From NCBI GenBank assembly GCA_002412765.1, contig DHVR01000075.1:1-64000 (forward strand): a DNA stretch of 64,000 nucleotides. The letters are read 5' to 3'. Under the pieces are notes generated by a model, which saw only the letters and a list, made by a program, of their open reading frames with translations, was not told the origin of the DNA and ran no database searches. This document shows positions 1-6,876 of this stretch, in pieces; the first letter of the stretch is position 1, and each line of letters opens with the position of its first letter. A program made the translations under genes and the position numbers. This stretch comes from Leptolinea sp. UBA5203 (GTDB taxonomy: Bacteria > Chloroflexota > Anaerolineae > Anaerolineales > Anaerolineaceae).

Positions 1-156
1 TTCACCAAAGGAGTACAAACAGGAGATATTCTGACGTTGTTTGCTTTAGCGGCAATCTTCTTCGTCTTGGCTGTACTAAGTTTCGAACGACGCGATGTAA
101 CCGTGGGGGCTAGTCCCCTGCAAAGAAAAAAGATGAATAGAAAACAAGAAAGTTGA
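1..156 (+). CDS. ABC-2 type transporter permease, C-terminal end (partial)
   Basis: The window opens inside a gene read in frame 1 and stopping with TGA at 154-156. The 51 visible residues hold one hydrophobic helix (about residues 10-27, rich in Leu, Ala, Ile and Phe) followed by the charged turn SFERRDV and a basic tail. A last transmembrane helix followed by F-E-R-R-D is typical of the C-terminus of ABC-2 family permeases, which export drugs or cell-surface material across the inner membrane. The start, the ATPase partner and the substrate lie outside the window, so only the family is suggested. Confidence 0.5.
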   Translation, partial: FTKGVQTGDILTLFALAAIFFVLAVLSFERRDVTVGASPLQRKKMNRKQES

Positions 157-248
157 ACAAAATTGATGGTTTTTTGTGCATGGAAATGAAGGGTAATGGT
201 ATTGTTCTCAGTTGTTCGCTGATCAAGGGGGTGTGATGCAAGATTCAC

Positions 249-356
249 GTGGAGGAGATTGAAGATCCGCTGATGCAGATAATCCGCTATCTGGATAAGC
301 TGATCGACGAACTCGCCAAAGGAAAAACGATGGAGAAGATTCTACGGCAGGGGTAG
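249..356 (+). pseudogene. Short unrecognised coding remnant
   Basis: A 35-codon open stretch from a possible GTG to TAG encodes an acidic/basic amphipathic peptide (it includes YLDKLIDELAKGKTMEKIL). It looks like the last helices of a larger protein, because the frame is closed by a stop at 234-236 just upstream and no ribosome binding site is placed for the GTG. I do not recognise the family. The rest of 157-567 shows no gene apart from this remnant, the hairpin at its end and the leader of the next gene. Confidence 0.25.
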
Positions 357-386
357 ACGCTAAGGGTTTGCGAAACCCTTAGCGTC
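356..386. repeat. Perfect 14-bp inverted repeat (hairpin)
   Basis: GACGCTAAGGGTTT and its exact complement are separated by only three bases (GCG). The left arm begins on the last base of the stop codon of the preceding remnant. No T-run follows on either strand, so it is a poor rho-independent terminator. It may be a REP-like palindrome, an mRNA 3' end stabiliser or the mark of a former mobile element. Confidence 0.6.
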
Positions 387-567
387 TGATTGCGAAGACT
401 ATCAGCAACGGACAAAAGGATTTCGATCCCAGAAAATCCTCTTGAAGCAAACTCGTAAATAATCCTTGATGGAATATTTAAAGAAGTACTCAAATTCTTC
501 TGTATAATAAATCTAATCGTCTGATTCACAGGTAATCATCGATAGTTCCATTTCCCGGGGAGGGCTT

Positions 568-981
568 ATGGCTCTTGAAATTTTGCAGGTTGAGTACTTC
601 AACATAACGATAGAGGGGCAAATTACCCATGCCTCAGAATTACTCTCCACCGTTGTCGGTGCAGGTGTGGACTTCCATGCCTTTAAAGCAATTCCGGTGA
701 AACCTGAGAAGACGCAATTCACGCTCTTCGCAAAAGACAGCGCAAAGCTGACAGAAGGCGCGAAGAGTTCGGGGTTGGAATTGGATGGGCCTCACCCTGC
801 CGTATTAATTAAAGGAAATGAAGAAGCGGGAGCTCTGGCTGAAATCTATAAAAAGTTATCTCAGGCAGGCATTCAAGTAGACGAGGCTTGCGGCATTGCG
901 GATATCAATGCAGGGTACGGCGTCCTTCTCTACCTCAAACCGGAAGACTGTTTGAAAGCCATGCAGGTTTTGAAAATGTAA
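568..981 (+). CDS. Small ACT-domain-like protein
   Basis: A 137-residue soluble protein without signal peptide or membrane segment. Residues about 84-135 (beginning GNEEAGALAEIYKKLSQAGI) have the beta-alpha-beta pattern of an ACT ligand-binding domain: a Gly-Ala-Leu turn, an amphipathic helix, then a hydrophobic strand. The N-terminal half could be a second, more divergent copy. Stand-alone ACT-like proteins usually bind amino acids or other small ligands and modulate an enzyme or regulator. The start is supported by a GGGGAGGG ribosome binding site eight bases upstream. The gene stands alone, with no neighbour to suggest a partner. Confidence 0.5.
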   Translation: MALEILQVEYFNITIEGQITHASELLSTVVGAGVDFHAFKAIPVKPEKTQFTLFAKDSAKLTEGAKSSGLELDGPHPAVLIKGNEEAGALAEIYKKLSQAGIQVDEACGIADINAGYGVLLYLKPEDCLKAMQVLKM

Positions 982-998
982 AATCGTCATTTTTACAT
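976..998 (+). terminator. Weak AT-rich hairpin over the stop codon
   Basis: ATGTAAAA and TTTTACAT form an 8-bp stem that starts inside the last codons of the ACT-like gene. The stem contains only two G:C pairs and the T-run lies inside it, so termination here is only a possibility. Confidence 0.3.
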
Positions 999-1109
999 GA
1001 TCTGAGCTAATGGAATTGGAATCGTCCTACATCTTTTTACAGGGAAAAGGTTGGTGAAAAAATACACTACTCCCCCAGAAATTCCGTTCGCTTCTCTGCC
1101 AACAATCTG

Positions 1110-1115
1110 TATAAT
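1110..1115 (+). promoter_or_regulatory. Possible -10 box for the zinc-ribbon/TPR gene
   Basis: A perfect TATAAT sits about 90 bases before the next start codon. No convincing -35 hexamer lies 16-18 bases upstream, so this is only a candidate promoter. Confidence 0.3.
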
Positions 1116-1206
1116 AGAACCAGCCAGATGAGTACGAGCAGAAACCCAGGCCAATCCGCTGTTTTAAATGACGCTTCCAATCAATAAGTATTAAAGAGGT
1201 AAAAAC

Positions 1207-1698
1207 ATGGCAATCAAATGTCCCGGCTGTGGAGCAAATGTATCAGATTACGACAAAGCCTGTTCGTATTGCGGCAGTATCAACACCGATTATCGCTCAC
1301 CCGACAAAGAGACAACCATCAAAATGGGCGATGGCATGGAGGCATTTAAAAATGGACAATATGCTTCAGCAATTCGCTGTTTCCTGGATGTCATTGATCT
1401 GACGCCTGAGGTTTTTGATGCACATCTTTATCTGTCAGCTTGCCAAAGTGCATTGAATCGTCCACAAGAAGCGCTCAAAGCGATGGAACAGGCACAAAAG
1501 CTTCGGCCCGGGAGTGCACCGCTCTATTACAACCTGGCAATCTTATGCAAACAAACAGGGCGAAAAGAGGATGCGAAAAAATATTTGGATCAAGCACTGC
1601 TCATTGCAAAAACGGATACCGTCCTTCCTGATCCAAAAGATTTCGAAAAGCTCGTAAAAAAAGAACTGAACCAAACCAAACGCTGGAAATTCTTCTAA
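1207..1698 (+). CDS. Zinc-ribbon and TPR-repeat protein
   Basis: The 163-residue protein starts with a zinc ribbon: C5-x2-C8 and C19-x2-C22, in CPGCGANVSDYDKACSYCG. About three tetratricopeptide repeats follow (residues about 40-140), with the usual A..Y/F...A pattern of paired helices. Such combinations act as scaffolds: the ribbon binds metal or nucleic acid and the TPR groove binds a peptide partner. No membrane anchor is visible. A purine-rich AAAGAGG precedes the ATG. The cognate partner cannot be read from the neighbours, which are unrelated. Confidence 0.7.
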   Translation: MAIKCPGCGANVSDYDKACSYCGSINTDYRSPDKETTIKMGDGMEAFKNGQYASAIRCFLDVIDLTPEVFDAHLYLSACQSALNRPQEALKAMEQAQKLRPGSAPLYYNLAILCKQTGRKEDAKKYLDQALLIAKTDTVLPDPKDFEKLVKKELNQTKRWKFF

Positions 1699-1748
1699 AT
1701 GCATATTCATTTCGTTTAGACTGATTCAATTTTGGGAGGATCACCGTC

Positions 1749-2342
1749 ATGAGAAAAGTCATCGCGATTGAATTTATCTCCCTGGATGGGGTTATCCAGA
1801 GCCCGGGCGGGCCGGAAGAAGACACCAGCGGCGGCTTCGCCTATGGCGGGTGGATCAGCCCCTATTCCGACCCGGTGCTATCCGCGGTCATCAAAAAGCA
1901 GATGAACCTGCCGTTTGATTTGTTGATAGGGCGCAAAACCTATGATATTTGGGCGCCCTACTGGCCGCAGCATGGGGATATTTGGCCAGGGGTCAACAGC
2001 GCCACCAAGTACGTCGCCTCGAACACCCTCACCACTCTGGAATGGCAGCCGTCCATGATCTTAAACGGAGATATTGCCGAAAAAATCACCCAGCTCAAGC
2101 AGCAGCCAGGGCCGGATTTGCATGTCTACGGCAGCGCGAATCTCATTAAGACCCTCCTCAAGCATGACCTGGTGGATGCATTCTGGCTGAAGATTCATCC
2201 AATCACGCTGGGTGCGGGAAAACGGTTGTTTGCCGGCGGTACGATCCCGGCGGCTTTCAAAGTCACGGAAAGTAACGTCACCACGAATGGGGTTATTATG
2301 GTCAATTACGAGCGTGCCGGCGCAATCCCAATCGAAAGTTGA
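1749..2342 (+). CDS. Dihydrofolate reductase family (RibD C-terminal-like) protein
   Basis: A 197-residue protein opening with the typical strand and loop of the YwjB/YyaP branch of the DHFR/RibD C-terminal superfamily (RKVIAIEFISLDGVIQSPGG). It continues with the NADPH-binding stretch (LLIGRKTYDIWAPYWP) and the second nucleotide contact region (LHVYGSANLIKTLL). The C-terminal HPITLGAGKRLF motif is also characteristic. The family has an NAD(P)H-dependent reductase fold, but substrates of this branch are generally unknown and it should not be read as the folate-cycle enzyme. GGGAGG precedes the ATG by eight bases. Confidence 0.8.
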   Translation: MRKVIAIEFISLDGVIQSPGGPEEDTSGGFAYGGWISPYSDPVLSAVIKKQMNLPFDLLIGRKTYDIWAPYWPQHGDIWPGVNSATKYVASNTLTTLEWQPSMILNGDIAEKITQLKQQPGPDLHVYGSANLIKTLLKHDLVDAFWLKIHPITLGAGKRLFAGGTIPAAFKVTESNVTTNGVIMVNYERAGAIPIES

Positions 2343-2459
2343 TAAGGAGTCGTGCCTCTAAAGACCGTTGTCGGTTTGGTTGAGCCAGTGAAGCAATTTT
2401 CACATTCAATTTCCAAACATCATATTGAATCAAAATTCATTCACCAAGCGGGAGCTGGG

Positions 2460-2816
2460 ATGGCAGATAACGAAGCAATCAAAAACCGGGTATTGGATTA
2501 TGTCGAAGGTTGGTACGAAGGGAATGGCAGCCGAATGGACCGGGCATTATCCCCCCATCTGGCAAAACGGCGTGTGGTTTCGAACGAAGAGATATGGGAT
2601 GTAAATAAAGATTGGATGGTAGAAGCGACTGCGGATGGCCGTGGTCGTATTGATGAGCCTGAAACGGGAATAAAAGAAATTACCATTCTGGATCAAACTG
2701 AGACAATCGCCAGCATAAAATTAGTGTCCAATGAGTTTATTGATTATTTACATTTAGTCAAAATAAATGGGGATTGGGGCATTGTCAATGCCTTATGGGA
2801 TTATATTCCCAAGTAA
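2460..2816 (+). CDS. Lumazine-binding-like (NTF2 fold) protein
   Basis: The ATG at 2460 is chosen because GGGAG ends five bases upstream. An alternative GTG at 2352 would add 36 residues of poor quality, with a purine box too close to the start. The 118-residue product has the layout of the putative lumazine-binding/SnoaL-like NTF2 fold. An N-terminal helix (RVLDYVEGWYEGNGSRMDRAL) is followed by a catalytic-pocket helix and a final sheet (FIDYLHLVKINGDWGIVNALW). It is probably a small cone-shaped dimer of unknown ligand. It follows the DHFR-family gene by 117 bases on the same strand. Confidence 0.65.
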   Translation: MADNEAIKNRVLDYVEGWYEGNGSRMDRALSPHLAKRRVVSNEEIWDVNKDWMVEATADGRGRIDEPETGIKEITILDQTETIASIKLVSNEFIDYLHLVKINGDWGIVNALWDYIPK

Positions 2817-2974
2817 ATGGTCGAAAAAAACTAGTTAACACCATTTCATCGAAGAAATTCAGATTCAGCACCTGACAGCTTATCCGCCCAATCCCGTCAT
2901 GGACCTGAGTTCCCCGTACAATCCATTAGCTGATGCTTGCAGTTGACATTATTTTTCTAGAAAAGAGACATTCA

Positions 2975-3451
2975 ATGGAAATAAACATTCGTAAAGCAAC
3001 GATAGACGATTACGCCGCCCTGTGTGAAATTTTCAATGAAATTGACGCGCTGCATCGCAAGCATCTCCCACAACTCTTCCAAAAGCCAGACGGAGCGGCA
3101 CGGGACAAAGATTACTTTTTAGAGCAGATTGCGGATGAGAACATCGCCTTGTTGGTGGCGGATACAGGCGGGGAACTGGTTGGGTTTGTCCACGCAATGC
3201 TCAAAGAGCCGCCTGCCCTTACTTTTTTTGTCCCTCGTAGTTATGTAAGCGTTGAGAGCCTTGTTGTCAAAACCGAATTCCAGCATCACAGTATTGGAAA
3301 AATGCTGATGAATGAAATGCAGACATGGGCAATCTCCAAAGGCGTGACTTCCATCGAGTTGAATGTGTATGAATTTAACCAGACTGCGATCTCTTTTTAT
3401 GAGAGTCTAGGGTATCAAACGGTAAGTCGGAAAATGAGCAAAAGAACATAG
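2975..3451 (+). CDS. GNAT-family N-acetyltransferase
   Basis: Start at ATG 2975 (MEINIRKATIDDYAAL), because the GNAT fold begins right there. The longer in-frame start at 2933 adds only a non-conserved leader. The 158-residue protein has the full order of GNAT elements: the first strand/helix with R-K-A-T-x-x-D-Y; the central VESLVVKTEFQHHSIGKMLM with the acetyl-CoA pyrophosphate loop (Q/RxxGxG/A, here QHHSIG); and the C-terminal IELNVYEFNQTAISFYESLGY motif. It transfers an acetyl group from acetyl-CoA to an amine, and the substrate cannot be told. The next gene is convergent. Confidence 0.85.
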   Translation: MEINIRKATIDDYAALCEIFNEIDALHRKHLPQLFQKPDGAARDKDYFLEQIADENIALLVADTGGELVGFVHAMLKEPPALTFFVPRSYVSVESLVVKTEFQHHSIGKMLMNEMQTWAISKGVTSIELNVYEFNQTAISFYESLGYQTVSRKMSKRT

Positions 3452-3519
3452 AGGGTAAAACAACTGAGTGTGTCCTGAATGATAGCAGGCAGAGAGTTGC
3501 TGGAGACCTAAGCAAAATA

Positions 3520-3551
3520 GAATAAAAAAGACACCCTCCGTGGAAGGTGTC
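3520..3551 (-). terminator. Rho-independent terminator of the DegV gene
   Basis: Read on the minus strand, GACACC pairs with GGTGTC around a short inner TCC/GGA stem, and a run of six T plus further T-rich sequence follows. It lies about 80 bases beyond the stop codon of degV. Confidence 0.75.
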
Positions 3552-3629
3552 CGAATTCTTTGGATTCCTTAGGTGCAATTACAGCCCGGATATAAGCAGC
3601 CCACTCACCTTTTTACTCCCCGATTTCTC

Positions 3630-4487
3630 CTACTCAGCATACCCACATAACGCCAGGGCACGCGGACCGGTGTGCACACCCAATACCGGTGAGACGATGG
3701 AAATGATCAACTCTTTCGGATTGTATTCCTGCTGAATCCGTTCAGCCAGTACCTGAGCTTCGGCCAGGCAGTCATTATGCAGCACGGTGATATGCATGGG
3801 CAAGGTAGTGTTTAGATGTTTGAAAAATTCCTTGTATAGTGCTTCAATGCCGGATTTTCGGGAGCGGGATGGGAAAGATGCCCCCACTGTGCCCGTATCC
3901 GGTTTGACATAAATCATGGGCTTAATTTTTAGAATGGAATTTACCAGGCTGGCGGCATCCGCAATCCGTCCGCCCTTGCTTAAGTAGTCAATGGTATCCA
4001 ATAAAATATAATAAACCATGCCTTTTTGCGCTTTCTCAGCGGCAGCCATCATGGCAGCCAGAGTCCCATCAGTTTCTCGAGCACGAGCCGCCGCTATCAC
4101 CTGCCAGCCAAGTCCCATGGAGTTGTTTTTACCGTCCATAATGGTAATCGGAATGGGGGATTCCTGGGCGGCTTGACGAACGGATTCAATGGTACCGCTC
4201 ATGGCACTGCTGATGGTGATCACCAGGATTTGTTCGGCGCCGTTGGCGGCTGCCTGGCGGAATCCATCCAGGAAGGCTTTGGGCGTGGGCTGGGAGGTCG
4301 TAGGATGGACGGGATCGGTTTGCAGGCGTTGATAAAAGGTTTCCGGTGACATGGTCACTTTCTCAAGATACTGCTCGTCACCAAAAATAATCGTTAAAGG
4401 AATAACGGTAATATCATATTGGCTCAGCCATTCGGCAGGGATGTCACAGGTGCTGTCAGTAAACAAAGCAATGGGATGGCTCATCAT
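3630..4487 (-). CDS. DegV family fatty-acid-binding protein
   Basis: A 285-residue protein with the two-domain DegV fold. The N-terminus carries the family signature (IALFTDSTCDIPAEWL), the T-T-S-Q-P-T motif (residues about 58-63) binds the lipid carboxylate, and the C-terminus ends in the G-V-H-T-G-P-x-A region. Family members (FakB) bind a fatty acid for phosphorylation by the kinase FakA. No FakA gene is in this window. Two ATGs occur in tandem; the second is better spaced from the GAGG upstream, so the protein may begin one residue later. Confidence 0.9.
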   Translation of the reverse strand: MMSHPIALFTDSTCDIPAEWLSQYDITVIPLTIIFGDEQYLEKVTMSPETFYQRLQTDPVHPTTSQPTPKAFLDGFRQAAANGAEQILVITISSAMSGTIESVRQAAQESPIPITIMDGKNNSMGLGWQVIAAARARETDGTLAAMMAAAEKAQKGMVYYILLDTIDYLSKGGRIADAASLVNSILKIKPMIYVKPDTGTVGASFPSRSRKSGIEALYKEFFKHLNTTLPMHITVLHNDCLAEAQVLAERIQQEYNPKELIISIVSPVLGVHTGPRALALCGYAE

Positions 4488-4775
4488 ACCTCATATCAAA
4501 ATCACGAATTAATATTTTTCTGTTTAGGCTGCCTAAACCGGGTAAGGTTGTTGATTAACATCCCTAAGTTTAACATTATTTTTGCCATTCTGCATCTTTT
4601 TTTACAAACAATTTTATAAAGCCGAAGTCTGGCAGAACAAAGCAGCCCGGCAGCTCACATCAAAGGAAAGTTGGTGCTCAGAATTATCAAGCAACTGTAT
4701 TCAGCAAGAACAGGCAGCGGTGTCTCATATCCAGCACTGGCTGTTTACTTTTTTTATTCCATTAATCATTTTCCC
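4488..4775. other. Intergenic region between divergent DegV and ArsR genes
   Basis: Nothing gene-like was found here. It holds the leader of degV (minus strand) and AT-rich DNA leading to the ArsR promoter. Confidence 0.6.
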
Positions 4776-4812
4776 TTGACAAACCCGATCTATATCGTAT
4801 AATACCGATATA
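4776..4812 (+). promoter_or_regulatory. arsR promoter with overlapping ArsR operator
   Basis: A consensus -35 (TTGACA, 4776-4781) and -10 (TATAAT, 4798-4803) are separated by 16 bases. The inverted repeat TATATCG (4791-4797) / CGATATA (4806-4812) straddles the -10 box, exactly where an autoregulating ArsR/SmtB repressor would block polymerase. AAGGA follows as the ribosome binding site. Confidence 0.85.
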
Positions 4813-4823
4813 AGGAATAACGC

Positions 4824-5192
4824 ATGGCAAAACTTAATGCCACCACCAAAACATTGACCCTCGAGGAACAACGTCTGGCCCGCATGTTAAAGGCACTGGG
4901 AAATCCAGTGCGATTTCAGATTGTACAAATTCTTGCCGAGAAGCAGACCTGCATTACAGGTGAGATTGTCGAGTTCACCACCCTGGCCCAATCCACTGTC
5001 AGTCAACACCTCAAGGTGCTGCGCGAAGCCGGTCTGATCAGTGGTGAAGTAGACGGCCCTGCCACCTGTTACTGTCTCAATGTAAAAGGGATTCTTTGGC
5101 TGAAGGAGAAAATCGGTGCCTGGCTGCCCGATTGCTGCCAGCAGGCGCAGCCCGCCTTCCGCCTGGAGAAGCCGGAAGAGCCCTGTTGTTAG
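4824..5192 (+). CDS. arsR: ArsR/SmtB-family metalloregulator
   Basis: A 122-residue winged-helix repressor. The core is LKALGNPVRFQIVQIL, then the recognition helix QSTVSQHLKVLREAGLI and a wing ending GPATCYCLN. Possible metalloid ligands are the cysteines in TCITGE, CYC and especially the tail (DCC near residue 107 and a terminal CC), a placement seen in ArsR proteins whose As(III) site evolved outside the classical alpha-3 helix. The promoter just upstream carries a matching palindrome, so it very likely represses its own transcription and the downstream methyltransferase until As(III) or a related soft metalloid binds. Confidence 0.85.
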   Translation: MAKLNATTKTLTLEEQRLARMLKALGNPVRFQIVQILAEKQTCITGEIVEFTTLAQSTVSQHLKVLREAGLISGEVDGPATCYCLNVKGILWLKEKIGAWLPDCCQQAQPAFRLEKPEEPCC

Positions 5193-5215
5193 GAAAAGTT
5201 TTTTTTTGTTAATAA

Positions 5216-5231
5216 ATCGTATTTTTACGAT
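5216..5231. promoter_or_regulatory. Second operator-like palindrome before arsM
   Basis: ATCGTA-TTTT-TACGAT shares the ATCGTA half-site with the operator in front of arsR. It lies in the 59-base gap between arsR and the methyltransferase gene and could be a second ArsR binding site or an mRNA hairpin. Confidence 0.5.
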
Positions 5232-5251
5232 AAATTAAAGGAAGGGAACGA

Positions 5252-6739
5252 ATGTCAATGACACAAGCTTCAAATGCATACTTTGATCAGATCGCTGATC
5301 AATGGGACACCTTGCGCAGCGGATACTTCCAGGAGGAAGTCCGCCAAAGCGCGCTTGCCAAAGCGTATTTACGCCCGGAAATGGTGGTTGCCGATGTGGG
5401 CGGCGGGACCGGTTTTCTTAGCGCTGGGTTGGCGCCACTGGTCAGCCGGGTACATTTACTGGACGGCTCCCCCGCCATGTTGGAAGTGGCCCGCAAAAAT
5501 CTGATGAGCTTTGAGAATATCACCTACCAGCAAAGTGAATCCCTGGCGCTGGAGCTTCCGGATGCCTGCATGGACGCCGTCTTTGCCAACATGTACCTGC
5601 ATCACTGCCCGGATCCATTGGCCGCCATTCGCGAGATGGTGCGGGTGTTGAAACCCGGCGGACGGTTAGTGATCACCGACATGGATTCCCATTCTTACGC
5701 CTGGATGAAAGAGGAAATGGCCGATGAATGGATGGGCTTTGAGCGCAATCAGATTCGCGCCTGGTTTCAGCAAGCTGATCTGGTTAACACAATTGTAGAT
5801 TGCACCGGCCAAAATTGCTGCGCCGAAAGTCAGGCGGACACTCCCCGCACAAAAGAAGAAAAAAGCGCCAACATCAGCGTGTTTGTGGCCAGCGCCACCC
5901 GCCGCCTGAAAATGCGCGAGATGGTCAAAGAGGCCTACGGCTCTATCGCTGAATCCGGCAAAAACTGCTGTGGGGAAGCCGCTCAGGAAGGAAGTAAGGT
6001 GGATTCATTGATGCAATCCTCTTCATGCTGTTCAGGTTCCAGCAGTGCTTTTTCTTGCTGCGGTCCGACCATTGATCTGACATCAGAAATTCCAGACACT
6101 AAGAACGATTATTCCAATCAGGAGTTGCAGGCCATTCCACAGGAAGCCGGAGAAATTTCACTGGGCTGCGGAAATCCGACCGCCTTCGCCAATTTAAAAG
6201 TGGGGGAGACCATCCTGGATATCGGCAGCGGTGGCGGGATTGATGCCTTCCTGGCCGCCAAGAAAGTCGGACCCAGCGGCAAGGTCATTGGCGTGGACAT
6301 GACTCCTGCCATGCTGGAAAGAGCCACCGCGACTGCCAAACAATCCGGCTATGCCAATGTGGAGTTCCGTCATGGCTTCGCGGAAGCTCTGCCAGTGGAT
6401 TCGGAGACCGTGGATGTGGTCATTTCCAACTGTGTTATCAATCTGTGTGAAGATAAAGCGGTGGTTTTCAACGAGATTTTCCGCACGATGAAACCTGGCG
6501 GACATCTGGAAGTCAGTGATATTGTCACCAGTACGGCTTTCTCATTGGAATCCCGCCGCAATAACGAGGGCTGGGCGGAATGCATCACCAGTGCCCTGCC
6601 CGAACAGGAATACCTGGATTTGATTGCTCAGGCAGGTTTTACGGATATCCAGGTTAAACGCAGCATGGGCATCGCTGATCGCGATGGGGTCACCGTTTAC
6701 AGCGCATACGTTTCTGCAAAAAAACCTGACAACGGTTAA
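5252..6739 (+). CDS. arsM: Fused methyltransferase-arsenite methyltransferase (ArsM)
   Basis: This 495-residue protein has two class I SAM-methyltransferase domains. Domain 1 (about 1-215) has the SAM motif DVGGGTGFL (48-56) and the LKPGGRLVI motif, and resembles UbiE-type enzymes. Domain 2 (about 285-490) is ArsM: SAM motif DIGSGGGIDAF (323-333), and the three cysteines expected to hold As(III), C306 in LGCGNP, C394 in SNCVINL and C444 in AECITSALP. The linker (about 225-275) holds four CC pairs at 189, 239, 259 and 269. ArsM uses SAM and thiols to turn As(III) into methylated, often volatile, arsenicals. Stand-alone ArsM is usually 260-380 residues, so domain 1 is an addition. AAGGAAGG precedes the ATG. 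Confidence 0.88.
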   Translation: MSMTQASNAYFDQIADQWDTLRSGYFQEEVRQSALAKAYLRPEMVVADVGGGTGFLSAGLAPLVSRVHLLDGSPAMLEVARKNLMSFENITYQQSESLALELPDACMDAVFANMYLHHCPDPLAAIREMVRVLKPGGRLVITDMDSHSYAWMKEEMADEWMGFERNQIRAWFQQADLVNTIVDCTGQNCCAESQADTPRTKEEKSANISVFVASATRRLKMREMVKEAYGSIAESGKNCCGEAAQEGSKVDSLMQSSSCCSGSSSAFSCCGPTIDLTSEIPDTKNDYSNQELQAIPQEAGEISLGCGNPTAFANLKVGETILDIGSGGGIDAFLAAKKVGPSGKVIGVDMTPAMLERATATAKQSGYANVEFRHGFAEALPVDSETVDVVISNCVINLCEDKAVVFNEIFRTMKPGGHLEVSDIVTSTAFSLESRRNNEGWAECITSALPEQEYLDLIAQAGFTDIQVKRSMGIADRDGVTVYSAYVSAKKPDNG

Positions 6740-6803
6740 AAATCTGCCTCTGATAGGGATTGTTGTTAAACAGGATCAATCTGTTTCACACTCAAATAAA
6801 GCA

Positions 6804-6833
6804 GCACCTGTTGCGAATAAACGTAACAGGTGC
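6804..6833. terminator. Hairpin between convergent arsM and the GGDEF gene
   Basis: GCACCTGTT and AACAGGTGC pair, and the stem extends by CG/CG past one mismatch around an AATAAA loop. AT-rich, only loosely T-rich tracts flank both sides, so it may end transcription from either direction. Confidence 0.6.
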
Positions 6834-6876
6834 ATCTATAATAAATTTAGTTCACATGATGAATCCATCCGGGAAG

